A stretch of DNA of 64,000 nucleotides from Agrobacterium cucumeris (GTDB taxonomy: Bacteria > Pseudomonadota > Alphaproteobacteria > Rhizobiales > Rhizobiaceae): NCBI RefSeq assembly GCF_030036535.1, contig NZ_CP080387.1:1302001-1366000 (forward strand), written 5' to 3'. The position numbers were made by a program, and so were the translations under genes. Every line of letters starts with the position of its first letter. Positions within the stretch are counted from its first letter, which is position 1. Shown one piece after another: positions 26,277-35,506 of this stretch. The notes under the pieces were generated by a model, which was not told the origin of the DNA, searched no databases, and saw only the letters and a program-made list of their open reading frames with translations.

Positions 26277-26756
26277 TTATTTTTGCGCATCCGCGGCAAT
26301 GGCCGCCATCAGACCGACTTCTTCGGCCCGCTTCTTGACGATGGGACCGAGCGGAATTTCACTGAACGGCATGGTGCGCAGTTTCAGCTGCGCATCGCAG
26401 ACCTTCTTGCCATCGCTGGTAATCTTCGCCTTGGTGACCGCAAAGCCCGAACCGTCATGCTCCAGCACGGCCTCGATGTCGAGAACCGCGCCCGGCTCAA
26501 CGAAGGTGCGCATCTTGGCGCCATCGACCGACATCAGGAACGGCATGGAGGCAAAATCGCTGAATGCCAGAACCAGCATGCCTGAAGCCTGCGCCATGGT
26601 CTCGATCAGGAGGACACCCGGAACCAGCGGCATGCCGGGAAAGTGGCCTTCGAAAACCGGGCTCTTGTCGGGAACGACGGACTGCGCCTTCAACGTGCGC
26701 GTCGCCATATCCACGGCTTCGACCTTGTCGATCATCTGAAAATATTCAAGCAACAT
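26277..26756 (-). CDS. 3-hydroxyacyl-ACP dehydratase, FabZ-like
   Basis: A 159-residue hot-dog-fold dehydratase with the motif FEGHFPGMPLVPGVLLIETMAQ (shown only as its key parts GHFPGMPLVPGVLLIE), including the active-site His and the downstream Glu. It would dehydrate 3-hydroxyacyl-AcpXL during very-long-chain elongation. ATG at 26756 (MLLEYFQMIDKVEAVD) matches the usual FabZ beginning; a longer frame to 26846 adds sequence unlike the family. It lies 91 bp after acpXL and 209 bp before fabF2, and I see no gene in either gap. Confidence 0.9.
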   Translation of the reverse strand: MLLEYFQMIDKVEAVDMATRTLKAQSVVPDKSPVFEGHFPGMPLVPGVLLIETMAQASGMLVLAFSDFASMPFLMSVDGAKMRTFVEPGAVLDIEAVLEHDGSGFAVTKAKITSDGKKVCDAQLKLRTMPFSEIPLGPIVKKRAEEVGLMAAIAADAQK

Positions 26757-26819
26757 CCGTCCGGCCCGTCTGTGGTCGGTTGCGACCCGCCCAATGAAAG
26801 GCCGGGTCCAGAAAGAGAA

Positions 26820-26840
26820 ATGCCCGCCTGAAGCGGGCAT
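26820..26840 (-). terminator. Hairpin after acpXL
   Basis: ATGCCCGC and GCGGGCAT form a perfect 8-bp stem with a CTGAA loop. On the minus strand it lies 7 bases after the acpXL stop and is followed by a pyrimidine tract (TTTCTCTTTC). It is probably a partial terminator that lets acpXL be transcribed more than the rest of the cluster. Confidence 0.7.
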
Positions 26841-26847
26841 CATCATC

Positions 26848-27126
26848 TCAGCCCTTGGCTGCGCGCAGTTCGTCGATCTTGGCGCAGAGGTTCTTCAGCA
26901 CGAAGTATTCTTCGGTGGAAACCTTGCCTTCGTTGACTTCCTGCGTCCACTGCTCGAGCGGAATCTTGATGCCGAATTCCTTGTCGATGGCGAAAACGAT
27001 ATCCAGAAAGTCGAGGCTGTCGATGCCCAGATCGTCGATCGTGTGGCTTTCCGGCGTAATGGTTTCGCGGTCGATTTCGCTGGTTTCGGCGATGATGTCG
27101 GCAACCTTGTCGAATGTAGCTGTCAC
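26848..27126 (-). CDS. acpXL: Acyl carrier protein AcpXL
   Basis: A 92-residue specialised acyl carrier protein carrying the very-long 27-hydroxyacyl chain for lipid A. The phosphopantetheine Ser is in [10 protein letters not shown]. The sequence beginning [19 protein letters not shown] and ending [10 protein letters not shown] is the rhizobial AcpXL pattern, longer than ordinary AcpP. GTG at 27126 is chosen because AAGGA lies 8 bases upstream; the ATG two codons earlier is too close to that site. It is first in the cluster and is followed by a hairpin. Confidence 0.95.
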
Positions 27127-27246
27127 GCCCATAATCCTTATTGTCGTTCGTATGAATTATCCTGTCTGACGCACCACATAGGCAAGTCGCACAAAAAAGC
27201 CAATGGTTTCGTGACGTAACTTTGAAATTTGCCCCAAAACTGTTGC

Positions 27247-28596
27247 CTAAACAGCAACCGAATGGCGGCCGCGTCCATTGCCGAGATAAGTGTCGAAGAT
27301 TGCCGCGATATTACGCACGAACGGCCTTCCGAGCTCCGTGAGCGCAAAAATATCGGCATCCATGCGCACCACGCCATCGCTGTTGCCGGCGGCAAAATGC
27401 TGTGCCTGCGTCCGCACGGAATGGCTGGCCTTGCCGAAGCGCCGGTCGAGATCCGAAAAATCGAGCGCGAAATCGCACATCAGCCGCTCGATGACATGTG
27501 AGCGCAGATGGTCCTCTTCCGACAGTTCTATTCCCTTGACGACGGCAAGGCCGCCCTCGCCCGTCATCCGCTGATATTCTCCGGTCGCCACCATGTTCTG
27601 CACATAACCCTGCGGCAGCCTGCCGATGGAAGAAGCGCCAAGGCCGATCAGCGCATCGGCCGTATCGGTGGTATAGCCCTGGAAATTCCGCCGCAGCGCA
27701 CCCGCTTCGGCCGCCTGGCATAAGCTATCGGCCGGCTTGGCGAAATGATCGATGCCGATCGCTTTGTAACCGGCCTTTTGCAGCATCTCCCCCGCCATCG
27801 TCATCTGACGATACCGCTCGGCAATATCCGGAAGCGCATGTTCGGGGATCAGCGACTGGTGTTTTTTCATCCACGGAACATGGGCATAACCGAAAAGCGC
27901 CACCCGGTCCGGATCAAGCGAGACGATCTGATCCACCGTCTTCTTCAGCGTCTCGCAGGTCTGGAACGGCAGGCCGTAGAGAATGTCGCAATTGACCGAG
28001 TGAACGCCCCTCGCCCGCACCGCATCCACAACCGACTTCGTCTGTTCGAAAGACTGGATGCGGTTGATGGTTTTTTGCACTTTGTCATCGAAGTCCTGCA
28101 CGCCAAGGCTTGCCCGCGACATGCCGACGGCGGCAAGGGCGTCGTAACGGCTGTCATCCAGATCGTTGGGGTCCATTTCCACGCTGATTTCCGGCGCAAG
28201 CCCGAAGGTGAAATGACGCCTCAGACAGTCCATCAAACTGACCATATCCTCCGGTTTCAGCATGGTGGGAGAACCACCGCCGAAATGCACGGCACTCACC
28301 ACCGCATCAGGGGAAACGAGTGCGCCGACCGCTTCGATCTCCTGCTTAAGTGCTTCCAGATAAACGGCAATCGGCTCGTATTTCAGCGTGTGCTTGGTGT
28401 GACAGGCACAGAACCAGCACAACCGGTCACAATAGGGAATGTGCAGGTAAAGCGATATCCGGTTCCTGTGGTTGAGCTGGCCCAGCCATTGCCGATAGGT
28501 CGCATTATCGATTCTCTCGTGGAAATGCGGCGCGGTCGGATAGCTCGTGTAACGGGGTACGGCGCCAGAATATTTGCGAAGAAGTTCGGTATTCAT
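27247..28596 (-). CDS. hemN: Oxygen-independent coproporphyrinogen III oxidase
   Basis: A 449-residue radical-SAM enzyme making protoporphyrinogen IX without oxygen. The iron-sulfur motif YCDRLCWFC (Cx3CxxC, followed by AC) lies near residue 60, after the HemN N-terminal pattern PRYTSYPTAPHF. A SAM-binding GGG motif (VHFGGGSPT) is also present. ATG at 28596 is used; GTG at 28599 is an alternative. It is divergent from fnrN, with an FNR-type box between them, which fits induction at low oxygen. Confidence 0.95.
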   Translation of the reverse strand: MNTELLRKYSGAVPRYTSYPTAPHFHERIDNATYRQWLGQLNHRNRISLYLHIPYCDRLCWFCACHTKHTLKYEPIAVYLEALKQEIEAVGALVSPDAVVSAVHFGGGSPTMLKPEDMVSLMDCLRRHFTFGLAPEISVEMDPNDLDDSRYDALAAVGMSRASLGVQDFDDKVQKTINRIQSFEQTKSVVDAVRARGVHSVNCDILYGLPFQTCETLKKTVDQIVSLDPDRVALFGYAHVPWMKKHQSLIPEHALPDIAERYRQMTMAGEMLQKAGYKAIGIDHFAKPADSLCQAAEAGALRRNFQGYTTDTADALIGLGASSIGRLPQGYVQNMVATGEYQRMTGEGGLAVVKGIELSEEDHLRSHVIERLMCDFALDFSDLDRRFGKASHSVRTQAQHFAAGNSDGVVRMDADIFALTELGRPFVRNIAAIFDTYLGNGRGRHSVAV

Positions 28597-28668
28597 CACC
28601 GGTTTTGCCTTTTATCAAGAAAATGTCGATTTCCTCCCTTTCAGTAGCGGCTGCGACAGTTTGCAACT

Positions 28669-28682
28669 TTGACTTCAATCAA
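28669..28682. promoter_or_regulatory. FNR/FixK-type box between hemN and fnrN
   Basis: TTGAC-TTCA-ATCAA matches the FNR consensus TTGAT-N4-ATCAA at 9 of 10 defined positions. It lies 73 bp upstream of hemN and 128 bp upstream of fnrN. The adjacent FnrN protein is the likely binder, giving hemN activation and fnrN autoregulation under low oxygen. Confidence 0.75.
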
Positions 28683-28809
28683 ATTGCGCCATAAGTTCTT
28701 CCTAAAGTAGACGCGGGGACGACGGCTACGCGGCGCAAGCCTTTAAAGAGACCGGATTTGATACCCAAGGTCGCAATCGTCCCGAAAAAGCCAGCATTGG
28801 AAAAGGCTT

Positions 28810-29535
28810 ATGGACACGCTGCAGAAGACCATCCACAATTCGGAAGAGCCCGTTGTCTGTCGCTCCTGCGAGGCGCGTCACGGCGGTCTTTGCAGCACGC
28901 TGACGCCACAGCAGCTCTGCGATCTCAACCGTTATTCCAGCCGTAAAAAGCTGGAGGCCGGCAATGAGCTGCTCGGCCAGGGGGAACTTGTCACCTCCTA
29001 TGGCAACATCCTCAACGGCGTGGTGAAGCTTTCGAAAATGATGTCGGATGGCCGCCAGCAGATCGTCGGCCTGCAATTCGCACCGGATTTTCTCGGCCGC
29101 CCATTCATGGCGGAAAGCAAGATGACGGCGGAAGCGGCAACGGATGTCGAAATCTGCCTTTTCCCGCGCCGTATCGTCGATCGCATGGTCTCGGAAGTCC
29201 CTGATATGGAGCGCAAGCTGCATAACCAGTCCCTGAAGGAACTGGATGAGGCGCGCGACTGGATGCTGACGCTTGGCCGTAAATCGGCGCAGGAGAAGGT
29301 TGCCAGCTTCCTTTATATGATCGCCACCCATATCGACCCGGAAAACGACGACAAATCCGCCTTCGACCTGCCGCTCTCACGCGCCGACATCGCCGATTTT
29401 CTCGGCCTCACCATCGAAACGGTGAGCCGGCAAATGACCAAGCTGCGCAAGGAAGGCATTATCCGCATCGAGAACAACCGCCATATCACGGTGCCCGATC
29501 TCGACGTCTTGAACGAAGCTGCCGGCAACGACTGA
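28810..29535 (+). CDS. fnrN: FNR-type oxygen-sensing transcription regulator
   Basis: A 241-residue CRP/FNR family activator. The N-terminal Cys cluster VCRSCEARHGGLC (Cys 17, 20, 28), with a further Cys in VEICLFPR, would hold a 4Fe-4S oxygen sensor. A cyclic-nucleotide-like barrel follows, and the C-terminal helix-turn-helix contains ETVSRQMTKLRKEGII, whose Glu and Ser-Arg contact FNR boxes. This Cys layout is that of rhizobial FnrN, not FixK, which lacks it. AAAAGG precedes the ATG. It is divergent from hemN. Confidence 0.94.
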   Translation: MDTLQKTIHNSEEPVVCRSCEARHGGLCSTLTPQQLCDLNRYSSRKKLEAGNELLGQGELVTSYGNILNGVVKLSKMMSDGRQQIVGLQFAPDFLGRPFMAESKMTAEAATDVEICLFPRRIVDRMVSEVPDMERKLHNQSLKELDEARDWMLTLGRKSAQEKVASFLYMIATHIDPENDDKSAFDLPLSRADIADFLGLTIETVSRQMTKLRKEGIIRIENNRHITVPDLDVLNEAAGND

Positions 29536-29551
29536 CCGGCATCCGCAATTT

Positions 29552-29659
29552 TCATCGACCCTGAAGCGCGGGTGCTCCAATATTGATGTGCGGCGCCCGC
29601 GCCTGAGCGGGGGCGAGCGCAAACCCGGCAAGAACCAGCAAAGCGGCGATGCATTTCAT
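29552..29659 (-). CDS. Very short secreted peptide (35 residues)
   Basis: ATG at 29659 opens a 35-codon frame that begins with a compact signal peptide, MKCIAALLVLAGFALAPAQA. A cut after AQA would leave RAPHINIGAPALQGR. AGGGTGA lies about 7 bases before the ATG. It is convergent with fnrN and ends 17 bases after the fnrN stop. I recognise no family. The signal peptide and ribosome site argue for a real gene, but at this size chance cannot be excluded. Confidence 0.42.
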   Translation of the reverse strand: MKCIAALLVLAGFALAPAQARAPHINIGAPALQGR

Positions 29660-29731
29660 GATGATTCACCCTGTATGCCGCTGTTTCAGCAGCCTGTTTG
29701 TTATGGCTGCATCATAAGCGCCAAACCGCAT

Positions 29732-29763
29732 CCATCCGCTTAAAATCTTCGGTAAGCGGATGG
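29732..29763. repeat. Perfect 11-bp inverted repeat
   Basis: CCATCCGCTTA (29732-29742) and TAAGCGGATGG (29753-29763) form a perfect stem with a 10-base loop. It lies upstream of the short peptide gene and could be an operator or a hairpin. Neither role can be chosen from sequence. Confidence 0.55.
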
Positions 29764-29861
29764 TTCAAAGGCAGGGTAAAGAAGGGGTTATGATGCCGCG
29801 ACGGCCTGACGCTCAGCCCGCAAATGCCACTGTCGGAAAACCCGGCGTCGCCACTTGTTTC

Positions 29862-29978
29862 TTCTCCCCGCCGGGGAGAAGGTGGCCCGAAGGGCCGGAT
29901 GAGGGGGAAACGCTAGCGATATGCGGAGAGCTTGCCCCCTCATCCCGCTGCCGCGGACTTCTCCCCGGCGGGGAGAAG
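29862..29978. repeat. Complex palindromic intergenic element (RIME-like)
   Basis: The ends TTCTCCCCGCCGGGGAGAA and TTCTCCCCGGCGGGGAGAA are each palindromes. Inside them a GGCCCGAAGGGCC hairpin and the pair GGATGAGGGGG/CCCCCTCATCC form further stems. This nested layout of about 117 bp resembles the RIME-type repeats of rhizobial chromosomes. The family name is recalled from general knowledge and was not checked. Confidence 0.75.
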
Positions 29979-30041
29979 AAACCAGCGGCATGCGCTCGCT
30001 CCATCTCAAGCATTATATCACGCATAACGCGCGGTATGATC

Positions 30042-30473
30042 TCACTGCGAAGCAGCAGGCGTCGCAACCGGCTTCTGGTTTTCGCCAAGCGCCCGCAGTT
30101 CGGCGACCCGGCGCTTGTATTCGGCTTCCGAAATCTGGCCGTTGCGGCGTGCCGCGCCAAGGCGCGACAGGCTGGATTCCATGGTGGAGGCCTCATCGTC
30201 GCCCATCTGGGTGCCGGCCGCTGTCATGGGTGCCGAGAAGGTCGGATAGGTGCCGGTGTCGCGCTTCTGGCTCACCGCATTGTCGCTGACGGGGCGCGGA
30301 CCGACGATTTCGGCCGTCGGGCGGCGCATATGGGCAGGTGCCACGATTGGTTCGGGAGCCTTGCAGGCGGCAAGCCCGGTAACAACCAGGACGCCGGACA
30401 GGGAAAGCACGGCGATTCTCGCAGTATTTTCCGCATATGTTCCCCATGTGCCCATGTGCTTGCCCATCGTCAT
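30042..30473 (-). CDS. Lipoprotein with C-terminal SHOCT-like motif
   Basis: A 143-residue envelope protein. After MTMGKHMGTWGTYAENTARI comes a hydrophobic stretch ending in the lipobox GLAAC, so it is probably an acylated lipoprotein. The middle is low-complexity and the C-terminus (SLSRLGAARRNGQISEAEYK) matches the SHOCT pattern of a short helical hairpin. ATG at 30473 follows AGGCGG; the longer frame to 30569 adds a polar extension that would bury the signal. It is divergent from phaC. Function unknown. Confidence 0.75.
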   Translation of the reverse strand: MTMGKHMGTWGTYAENTARIAVLSLSGVLVVTGLAACKAPEPIVAPAHMRRPTAEIVGPRPVSDNAVSQKRDTGTYPTFSAPMTAAGTQMGDDEASTMESSLSRLGAARRNGQISEAEYKRRVAELRALGENQKPVATPAASQ

Positions 30474-30607
30474 GTTCCGCCTGTAAAGGATATCTGCCGA
30501 TATCGAATTCGACTGCGGTTCGGCCCTTTGCGGCCTCCCCTTGCTGGTGGAACTTGTATTCGTTTTCATGCAGAATGTGCAAACACAAATTTGGCGGAGG
30601 ACAGCGC

Positions 30608-32467
30608 ATGGCGGGTGTTGACGGCGGGCAGAAGAAAAAGGGCGGCAAAACGCCCGGTTTCGACGCCGGATCCGCCGAAGCCTACCTGATCCGCGACCCT
30701 GAAGCCTTCGCGGTCAACATTGCCCGCGCGCTTGAAAATCTCGGCAAGGCCGCCTCCGAATGGCTGGCGCCGCGCGAACGCGGTGAAATCCCCGAAAACA
30801 GCGCCGATCCGATGACCGACCTCGTCAAGACGCTGTCCGATGTCGCGGAATATTGGATGGCCGAACCGAAGCGTTCACTGGAAGCACAGACCCACCTTCT
30901 CTCCAGCTATTACGACCTCTGGGCAAAATCGGTGGCGCAATTTTCCGGCGATGCCGATTCGGCCTCGGAAAAACCCACTGAGACCAGCTCTGCGGAACGC
31001 CGCAACCGGCGTTTTGCCGATGCCGACTGGCAGGCCAATCCGTTTTTTGATTTTCTCCTGAAAGCCTACCAGACCACCGTGGGCTTCGCCGACCGGATGG
31101 TGACCGAAGCCGAAGGGCTGGACGAACATACCCGCACCAAGGCGCTGTTTTACATGCGGCAGGTGACGGAGGCGCTTTCACCCGCCAATTTCGTCTTCAC
31201 CAATCCGCAGGTCTTTCGCGAGACGGTGGCTTCCAGCGGCGCCAATCTCGTCAAGGGCATGGCGCAGCTGGCGGAAGATGTCGCGGCCGGCAATGGCCAC
31301 CTGAAACTGCGCCAGACGGATTACAGCAAATTCGTCATCGGCCAAAATATCGCGGTGACCTCAGGCAAGGTGGTGGCGAAAAGTCCGCTGTGCGAAATCA
31401 TCCATTATGCGCCGACAACGCAAAAGGCCTTCAAACGGCCGCTGCTGATCGTGCCGCCATGGATCAACAAGTTCTACATTCTCGATCTTAATCCGCAAAA
31501 ATCCTTCGTCGGCTGGTGCCTGGAGCAGGGTCACAGCGTCTTCATGGTCTCCTGGATCAACCCGGATGCCAGCCTCGCCGACAAGGGCTGGGACGACTAC
31601 ATCTGCGAAGGTATCAATTTCGCCCTCGACACCATCGAGGAACGGACCGGTGAGAAGGAAATCAACGCCATCGGTTATTGCGTCGGCGGCACGCTTTTAT
31701 CCTCGGCGCTGGCATTGCATGCGCAGCAGGGCGATGAGCGTATCCGCAGCGCCACGCTGCTGGCCGCCCAGACAGATTTCATCCATGCCGGCGATCTCAA
31801 GGTCTTCATCGATGAGGGCCAGCTTGCCGCGCTCGACAGGCACATGCAGGCGGTCGGTTATCTCGATGGCTCGATCATGGCCACCGTCTTCAACATGCTG
31901 CGCGCTTCCGATCTCATCTGGCCCTATATGGTCGATAATTACCTGCGCGGCACCGAGCCCCTGCCCTTCGATCTGCTCTACTGGAATTCCGATTCGACCC
32001 GGGTAACGGCCGCCAGCCATTCCTTCTATCTGCGCAATTGTTACCTCGAGAACAATCTTGCCCGCGGGCTGATGCGTGTTGCCGGCAAGCGTATCAATCT
32101 CGGCGATATCAAGATACCCGTCTATGATCTCGCCACCCGCGACGACCATATCGCGCCGGCGAAATCGGTTTTTACGGGTGCTGCGCTGTTCGGCGGGCCG
32201 GTGGAATTCGTGCTTGGCGCTTCCGGCCACATAGCCGGCGTCGTCAATCCGCCGCAGCTTGAAAAATACCAATATTGGACGGGATCGTCACCGGCTGGAG
32301 ACTTTGATGCATGGCAGGCCGCCGCCACCGCCCACAAGGGCTCATGGTGGGTGCACTGGCAGAACTGGATCAAAAGCCAGAACGCTGAAAAGGTAAAGGC
32401 GCGCAAGCCGGAAGACGGCAAGCGGCCCGTGCTCGGCGATGCGCCGGGAAGCTACGTCCTTTCCTGA
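30608..32467 (+). CDS. phaC: Poly(3-hydroxyalkanoate) synthase, class I
   Basis: A 619-residue polymerase that links 3-hydroxyacyl-CoA units into PHB-type granules. The lipase-like box is GYCVGG with nucleophile Cys358. [31 protein letters not shown] and the downstream Asp ([12 protein letters not shown]) and His ([13 protein letters not shown]) complete the triad region. ATG at 30608 follows GGAGG at ideal spacing. Length is that of class I enzymes, which need no PhaE partner. The phaAB genes are not in this window. Confidence 0.95.
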   Translation: MAGVDGGQKKKGGKTPGFDAGSAEAYLIRDPEAFAVNIARALENLGKAASEWLAPRERGEIPENSADPMTDLVKTLSDVAEYWMAEPKRSLEAQTHLLSSYYDLWAKSVAQFSGDADSASEKPTETSSAERRNRRFADADWQANPFFDFLLKAYQTTVGFADRMVTEAEGLDEHTRTKALFYMRQVTEALSPANFVFTNPQVFRETVASSGANLVKGMAQLAEDVAAGNGHLKLRQTDYSKFVIGQNIAVTSGKVVAKSPLCEIIHYAPTTQKAFKRPLLIVPPWINKFYILDLNPQKSFVGWCLEQGHSVFMVSWINPDASLADKGWDDYICEGINFALDTIEERTGEKEINAIGYCVGGTLLSSALALHAQQGDERIRSATLLAAQTDFIHAGDLKVFIDEGQLAALDRHMQAVGYLDGSIMATVFNMLRASDLIWPYMVDNYLRGTEPLPFDLLYWNSDSTRVTAASHSFYLRNCYLENNLARGLMRVAGKRINLGDIKIPVYDLATRDDHIAPAKSVFTGAALFGGPVEFVLGASGHIAGVVNPPQLEKYQYWTGSSPAGDFDAWQAAATAHKGSWWVHWQNWIKSQNAEKVKARKPEDGKRPVLGDAPGSYVLS

Positions 32468-32499
32468 CCAGTTCCATCACCTCATATCTTTCAGGCCAC

Positions 32500-33219
32500 A
32501 TGCTCTTCACACCCCCACTCGTTCCCGCCACGCTGATTTCCCGCTACAAGCGTTTCCTCTTCGATGCCGTTCTGGACGACGGCACGGCGATTACCGGTTC
32601 TTGTCCCAATACCGGCTCCATGCGCGGGCTGACGACACCGGGCTCGCGCATCTGGCTATCCGAACACGACAGCCCCACCCGCAAATACCGGCACATGTTT
32701 GAAATGGTCGAGGCCGATGGCACCGTGGTCGGCATCAATACCGGCATGCCGAACCGGCTGGCGGAAGAGGCGATCCTGAACGGCCGTATCCCTGAACTCG
32801 CCGGCTATTCGACAATCCGGCGCGAACAGAAATACGGCCGCAATTCCCGCATCGATTTCCTGTTGTCCGAACCCGGCCGGCCGGATGCCTATGTAGAGGT
32901 GAAGAACGTGCATTTCATGCGCGAAAGGGGTCTGGCCGAATTCCCCGATACCGCCACCAAACGCGGTGCCAAGCACCTGGAGGAGTTGGGTGACGCAGCG
33001 GAAGCCGGTTACCGCTCGGTGATGCTCTATCTCATTCAGCGCGACGATTGCGAGCGGATGCGCATCTGCGATGATCTCGATCCCGTCTACGCGCTGGCGT
33101 TTCAGCGGGCAATGGCGCGTGGTGTCGAGGCCTATGCGGTGAAATGCGCGGTCTCCCCGACACAAATTTCGGTCAGCGGAACGGTTAAGATGGACGAATG
33201 GCGTCCCGCTGTTTTATGA
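32500..33219 (+). CDS. sfsA: Sugar fermentation stimulation protein SfsA homologue
   Basis: A 239-residue protein of the SfsA family. It has the N-terminal [14 protein letters not shown], then [10 protein letters not shown], and the nuclease-like motif [20 protein letters not shown]. In E. coli SfsA was described as a DNA-binding regulator, while the D-ExK motif resembles restriction-type nuclease folds, so its biochemical role is unsettled. It lies 32 bp after phaC and 31 bp before map, so it may belong to a run of co-transcribed genes. Confidence 0.9.
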   Translation: MLFTPPLVPATLISRYKRFLFDAVLDDGTAITGSCPNTGSMRGLTTPGSRIWLSEHDSPTRKYRHMFEMVEADGTVVGINTGMPNRLAEEAILNGRIPELAGYSTIRREQKYGRNSRIDFLLSEPGRPDAYVEVKNVHFMRERGLAEFPDTATKRGAKHLEELGDAAEAGYRSVMLYLIQRDDCERMRICDDLDPVYALAFQRAMARGVEAYAVKCAVSPTQISVSGTVKMDEWRPAVL

Positions 33220-33250
33220 ACAGGGACGTAAAGAGACAGAAAGCACCAAG

Positions 33251-34084
33251 ATGGTTACCTATATCGACGCAGCCTCCGCCCCCCTCAAGAATACCGGCGT
33301 CATCCGCCTTTATACGCCTGAGGATTTCGACGGGATGCGCAAGGCGTGCCAGCTGACGGCGCGTTGCCTCGATGAACTGGCAGCGATCGTCAAGCCCGGC
33401 GTGACGACTGACGCCATCGACCGTTTCGTCTTCGAATTCGGTGCCGACCATGGCGCGCTGCCGGCGACGCTGAATTATCGCGGTTATACGAAATCCGTCT
33501 GCACCTCGATCAACCATGTGGTCTGCCACGGCATTCCGGATGAAAAGCCCCTGCGCGACGGCGATATCGTCAATATCGACGTGACCTATGTGCTTGACGG
33601 CTGGCATGGCGATTCGAGCCGCATGTATCCGGTCGGCCAGATCAAGCGCGCCGCCGAGCGCTTGATGGAAGTAACCTATGAATGCCTGATGCGCGGCATC
33701 GCAGCGGTCAAGCCCGGTGCGCGCACCGGTGCAATCGGCGCGGCAATCCAGGCCTATGCGGAGGCCGAGCGCTGCTCGGTGGTGCGTGATTTCTGCGGCC
33801 ATGGCGTCGGACGCCTGTTCCACGACACGCCGAACATCCTGCATTACGGCCAGCCGGAGGAAGGGCCGGAAATTCGCGAGGGCATGATCTTCACCATCGA
33901 GCCGATGATCAATCTTGGCAAGCCGCATGTGAAGGTGCTCTCGGATGGCTGGACCGCGGTGACGCGTGACCGTTCTCTCTCCGCGCAATATGAACATGCC
34001 GTCGGCGTCACAGCCACCGGCTGCGAAATCTTCACGCTGTCACCGGGCGGCTTTGATCGCCCGGGCCTGCCGCCACTCGCATAA
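33251..34084 (+). CDS. map: Methionine aminopeptidase, type I
   Basis: A 277-residue metalloprotease removing N-terminal Met from new proteins. The metal ligands are visible: Asp in [19 protein letters not shown], His in [13 protein letters not shown], Glu in IFTIEPMI, and Glu in SAQYEHAV. The substrate-binding His is in [10 protein letters not shown]. The length is full, with a short C-terminal extension. It sits between sfsA and radC, all reading the same way with small gaps. Confidence 0.95.
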   Translation: MVTYIDAASAPLKNTGVIRLYTPEDFDGMRKACQLTARCLDELAAIVKPGVTTDAIDRFVFEFGADHGALPATLNYRGYTKSVCTSINHVVCHGIPDEKPLRDGDIVNIDVTYVLDGWHGDSSRMYPVGQIKRAAERLMEVTYECLMRGIAAVKPGARTGAIGAAIQAYAEAERCSVVRDFCGHGVGRLFHDTPNILHYGQPEEGPEIREGMIFTIEPMINLGKPHVKVLSDGWTAVTRDRSLSAQYEHAVGVTATGCEIFTLSPGGFDRPGLPPLA

Positions 34085-34097
34085 GGCCAGACCGCCT

Positions 34098-34934
34098 ATG
34101 GCAAAACGCCCTGCCCCGCCTCCCGCCGATCTTTCCCCGACGTCAGGCTTTGAGGCGGGCGAAGGCGACCTGTTCGATGCGGTGGATGAGCGAGGCTTTT
34201 TTGCCGAACCGCGAAACGCTCCGAAAAAACCCACCGTCGCCATTGCCGAACAGGAAGCGGAGACCGCGCATTATCACGGCCATCGAGACCGGTTGCGGGC
34301 ACGTTACCGCGATGGCGGCGACGCCGCGCTTGCCGACTATGAATTGCTGGAACTCCTGCTGTTCCGGCTGATCCCGAGGCGCGATACCAAACCGATCGCC
34401 AAGGCGCTGATTGCCCGTTTCGGAACGCTCGGCGGTGTTCTCGGCGCGCCTTTGCCACTGTTGCAGGAGGTGAAGGGCGTCGGCGAGGCCGTGGCGCTCG
34501 ATCTCAAACTCGTTGCGTCCGTTTCCCAGCGGATGCTGAAAAGCGAAATCCGCAACAAGCAGGTTCTCGGCTCCTGGTCATCGGTCATTGATTATTGTCA
34601 TGCAGCCATGGCCCATGAAACGCGCGAACAGTTCCGCATCCTCTTCCTCGACAAGCGCAATGTCCTGATCGCCGACGAGGTACAGGGTCAGGGAACCGTG
34701 GACCACACGCCGGTCTACCCGCGTGAAGTGGTGCGCCGCGCCCTTGAACTATCATCTACGGCCTTGATTCTAATCCACAATCACCCGAGTGGAGACCCCA
34801 CCCCCTCGCGGGCGGATATCGAGATGACCAAAACCATCATCGATACGGCCAAGCCGCTCGGCATCACCGTCCACGACCACATCATCATCGGCAAGGATGG
34901 CCATGCCAGCTTCAAAGGGCTTCGGCTTATTTGA
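34098..34934 (+). CDS. radC: RadC family JAB/MPN domain protein
   Basis: A 278-residue protein. A helix-hairpin-helix-like region (residues 60-150) is followed by a JAB/MPN metal-binding domain with the motif [14 protein letters not shown] and an upstream Glu. The RadC name is historical; its proposed DNA-repair role has been withdrawn and its function is uncertain. ATG at 34098 lies 13 bases after the map stop, so the two are probably cotranscribed. An N-terminal extension of about 50 polar residues precedes the conserved region. Confidence 0.9.
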   Translation: MAKRPAPPPADLSPTSGFEAGEGDLFDAVDERGFFAEPRNAPKKPTVAIAEQEAETAHYHGHRDRLRARYRDGGDAALADYELLELLLFRLIPRRDTKPIAKALIARFGTLGGVLGAPLPLLQEVKGVGEAVALDLKLVASVSQRMLKSEIRNKQVLGSWSSVIDYCHAAMAHETREQFRILFLDKRNVLIADEVQGQGTVDHTPVYPREVVRRALELSSTALILIHNHPSGDPTPSRADIEMTKTIIDTAKPLGITVHDHIIIGKDGHASFKGLRLI

Positions 34935-35082
34935 AAATCAACGGGTACTGACGCGAAGGCTTTAACGTGCATGCAACCCATAAGGGCGGCATCAACAAAA
35001 AATTAACACCTATAAATTAGCATTTCCGAAAATAATAAAACAAGGCATCGAACCTTGGTGTCTTGAGGAACGGGGGTGCTTT

Positions 35083-35505
35083 ATGCGTAATGCAGTGCGT
35101 TTCCTTCGCGATCGGTCCGGCTCGAATGCTGTCGAGTTCGCCATCGTCGCGCCGATCTTCTTTCTCGTCCTTCTCACCATGATCGCCTACGGCATCTACC
35201 TGATGGCGGCCTATTCGGTGCAACAGATCGCCGCAGATGCGGCGAGAACGGCGGTTGCCGGCCTCAATACAACCGAGCGCCAGCAGCTTGCCCGGGATTT
35301 CGTCACCAAAAGCGATCTCAGTTACGCTTTCATGGACAAGGCCCGTTTCACCGTCGATGTCGCCACAGATCCCGCCAATGCCAACCAGTTCACGGTCAAG
35401 GTCGAATATGACGCCCGCGATCTGCCGATCTGGAGCCTCTACAGCTACACCATGCCAGAGCCGGTCATCCGGCGTTTTTCCACCATCCGGATCGGAGGAG
35501 CATGA
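35083..35505 (+). CDS. TadE-like pseudopilin protein
   Basis: A 140-residue protein with the TadE pattern: RDRSGSNAVEFAIVAPIFF, where Gly-Ser, the Glu five residues into the hydrophobic helix and the long hydrophobic segment form the type IV prepilin-like N-terminus. It would be inserted in the inner membrane and processed or assembled as a minor pseudopilin. GAGGAACGGGGG precedes the ATG. It overlaps closely with the following TadG-like gene. No tad secretion genes (tadA, tadB, tadC, rcpA) are in the window. Confidence 0.83.
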   Translation: MRNAVRFLRDRSGSNAVEFAIVAPIFFLVLLTMIAYGIYLMAAYSVQQIAADAARTAVAGLNTTERQQLARDFVTKSDLSYAFMDKARFTVDVATDPANANQFTVKVEYDARDLPIWSLYSYTMPEPVIRRFSTIRIGGA

Positions 35506-35506
35506 C

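Larger units (their letters stand above)
29660..30041. other. Gene-free region carrying two palindromic elements
   Basis: This 382-bp stretch has no credible gene. It holds the 11-bp inverted repeat at 29732-29763 and the complex palindromic element at 29862-29978, both described separately. Confidence 0.6.
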
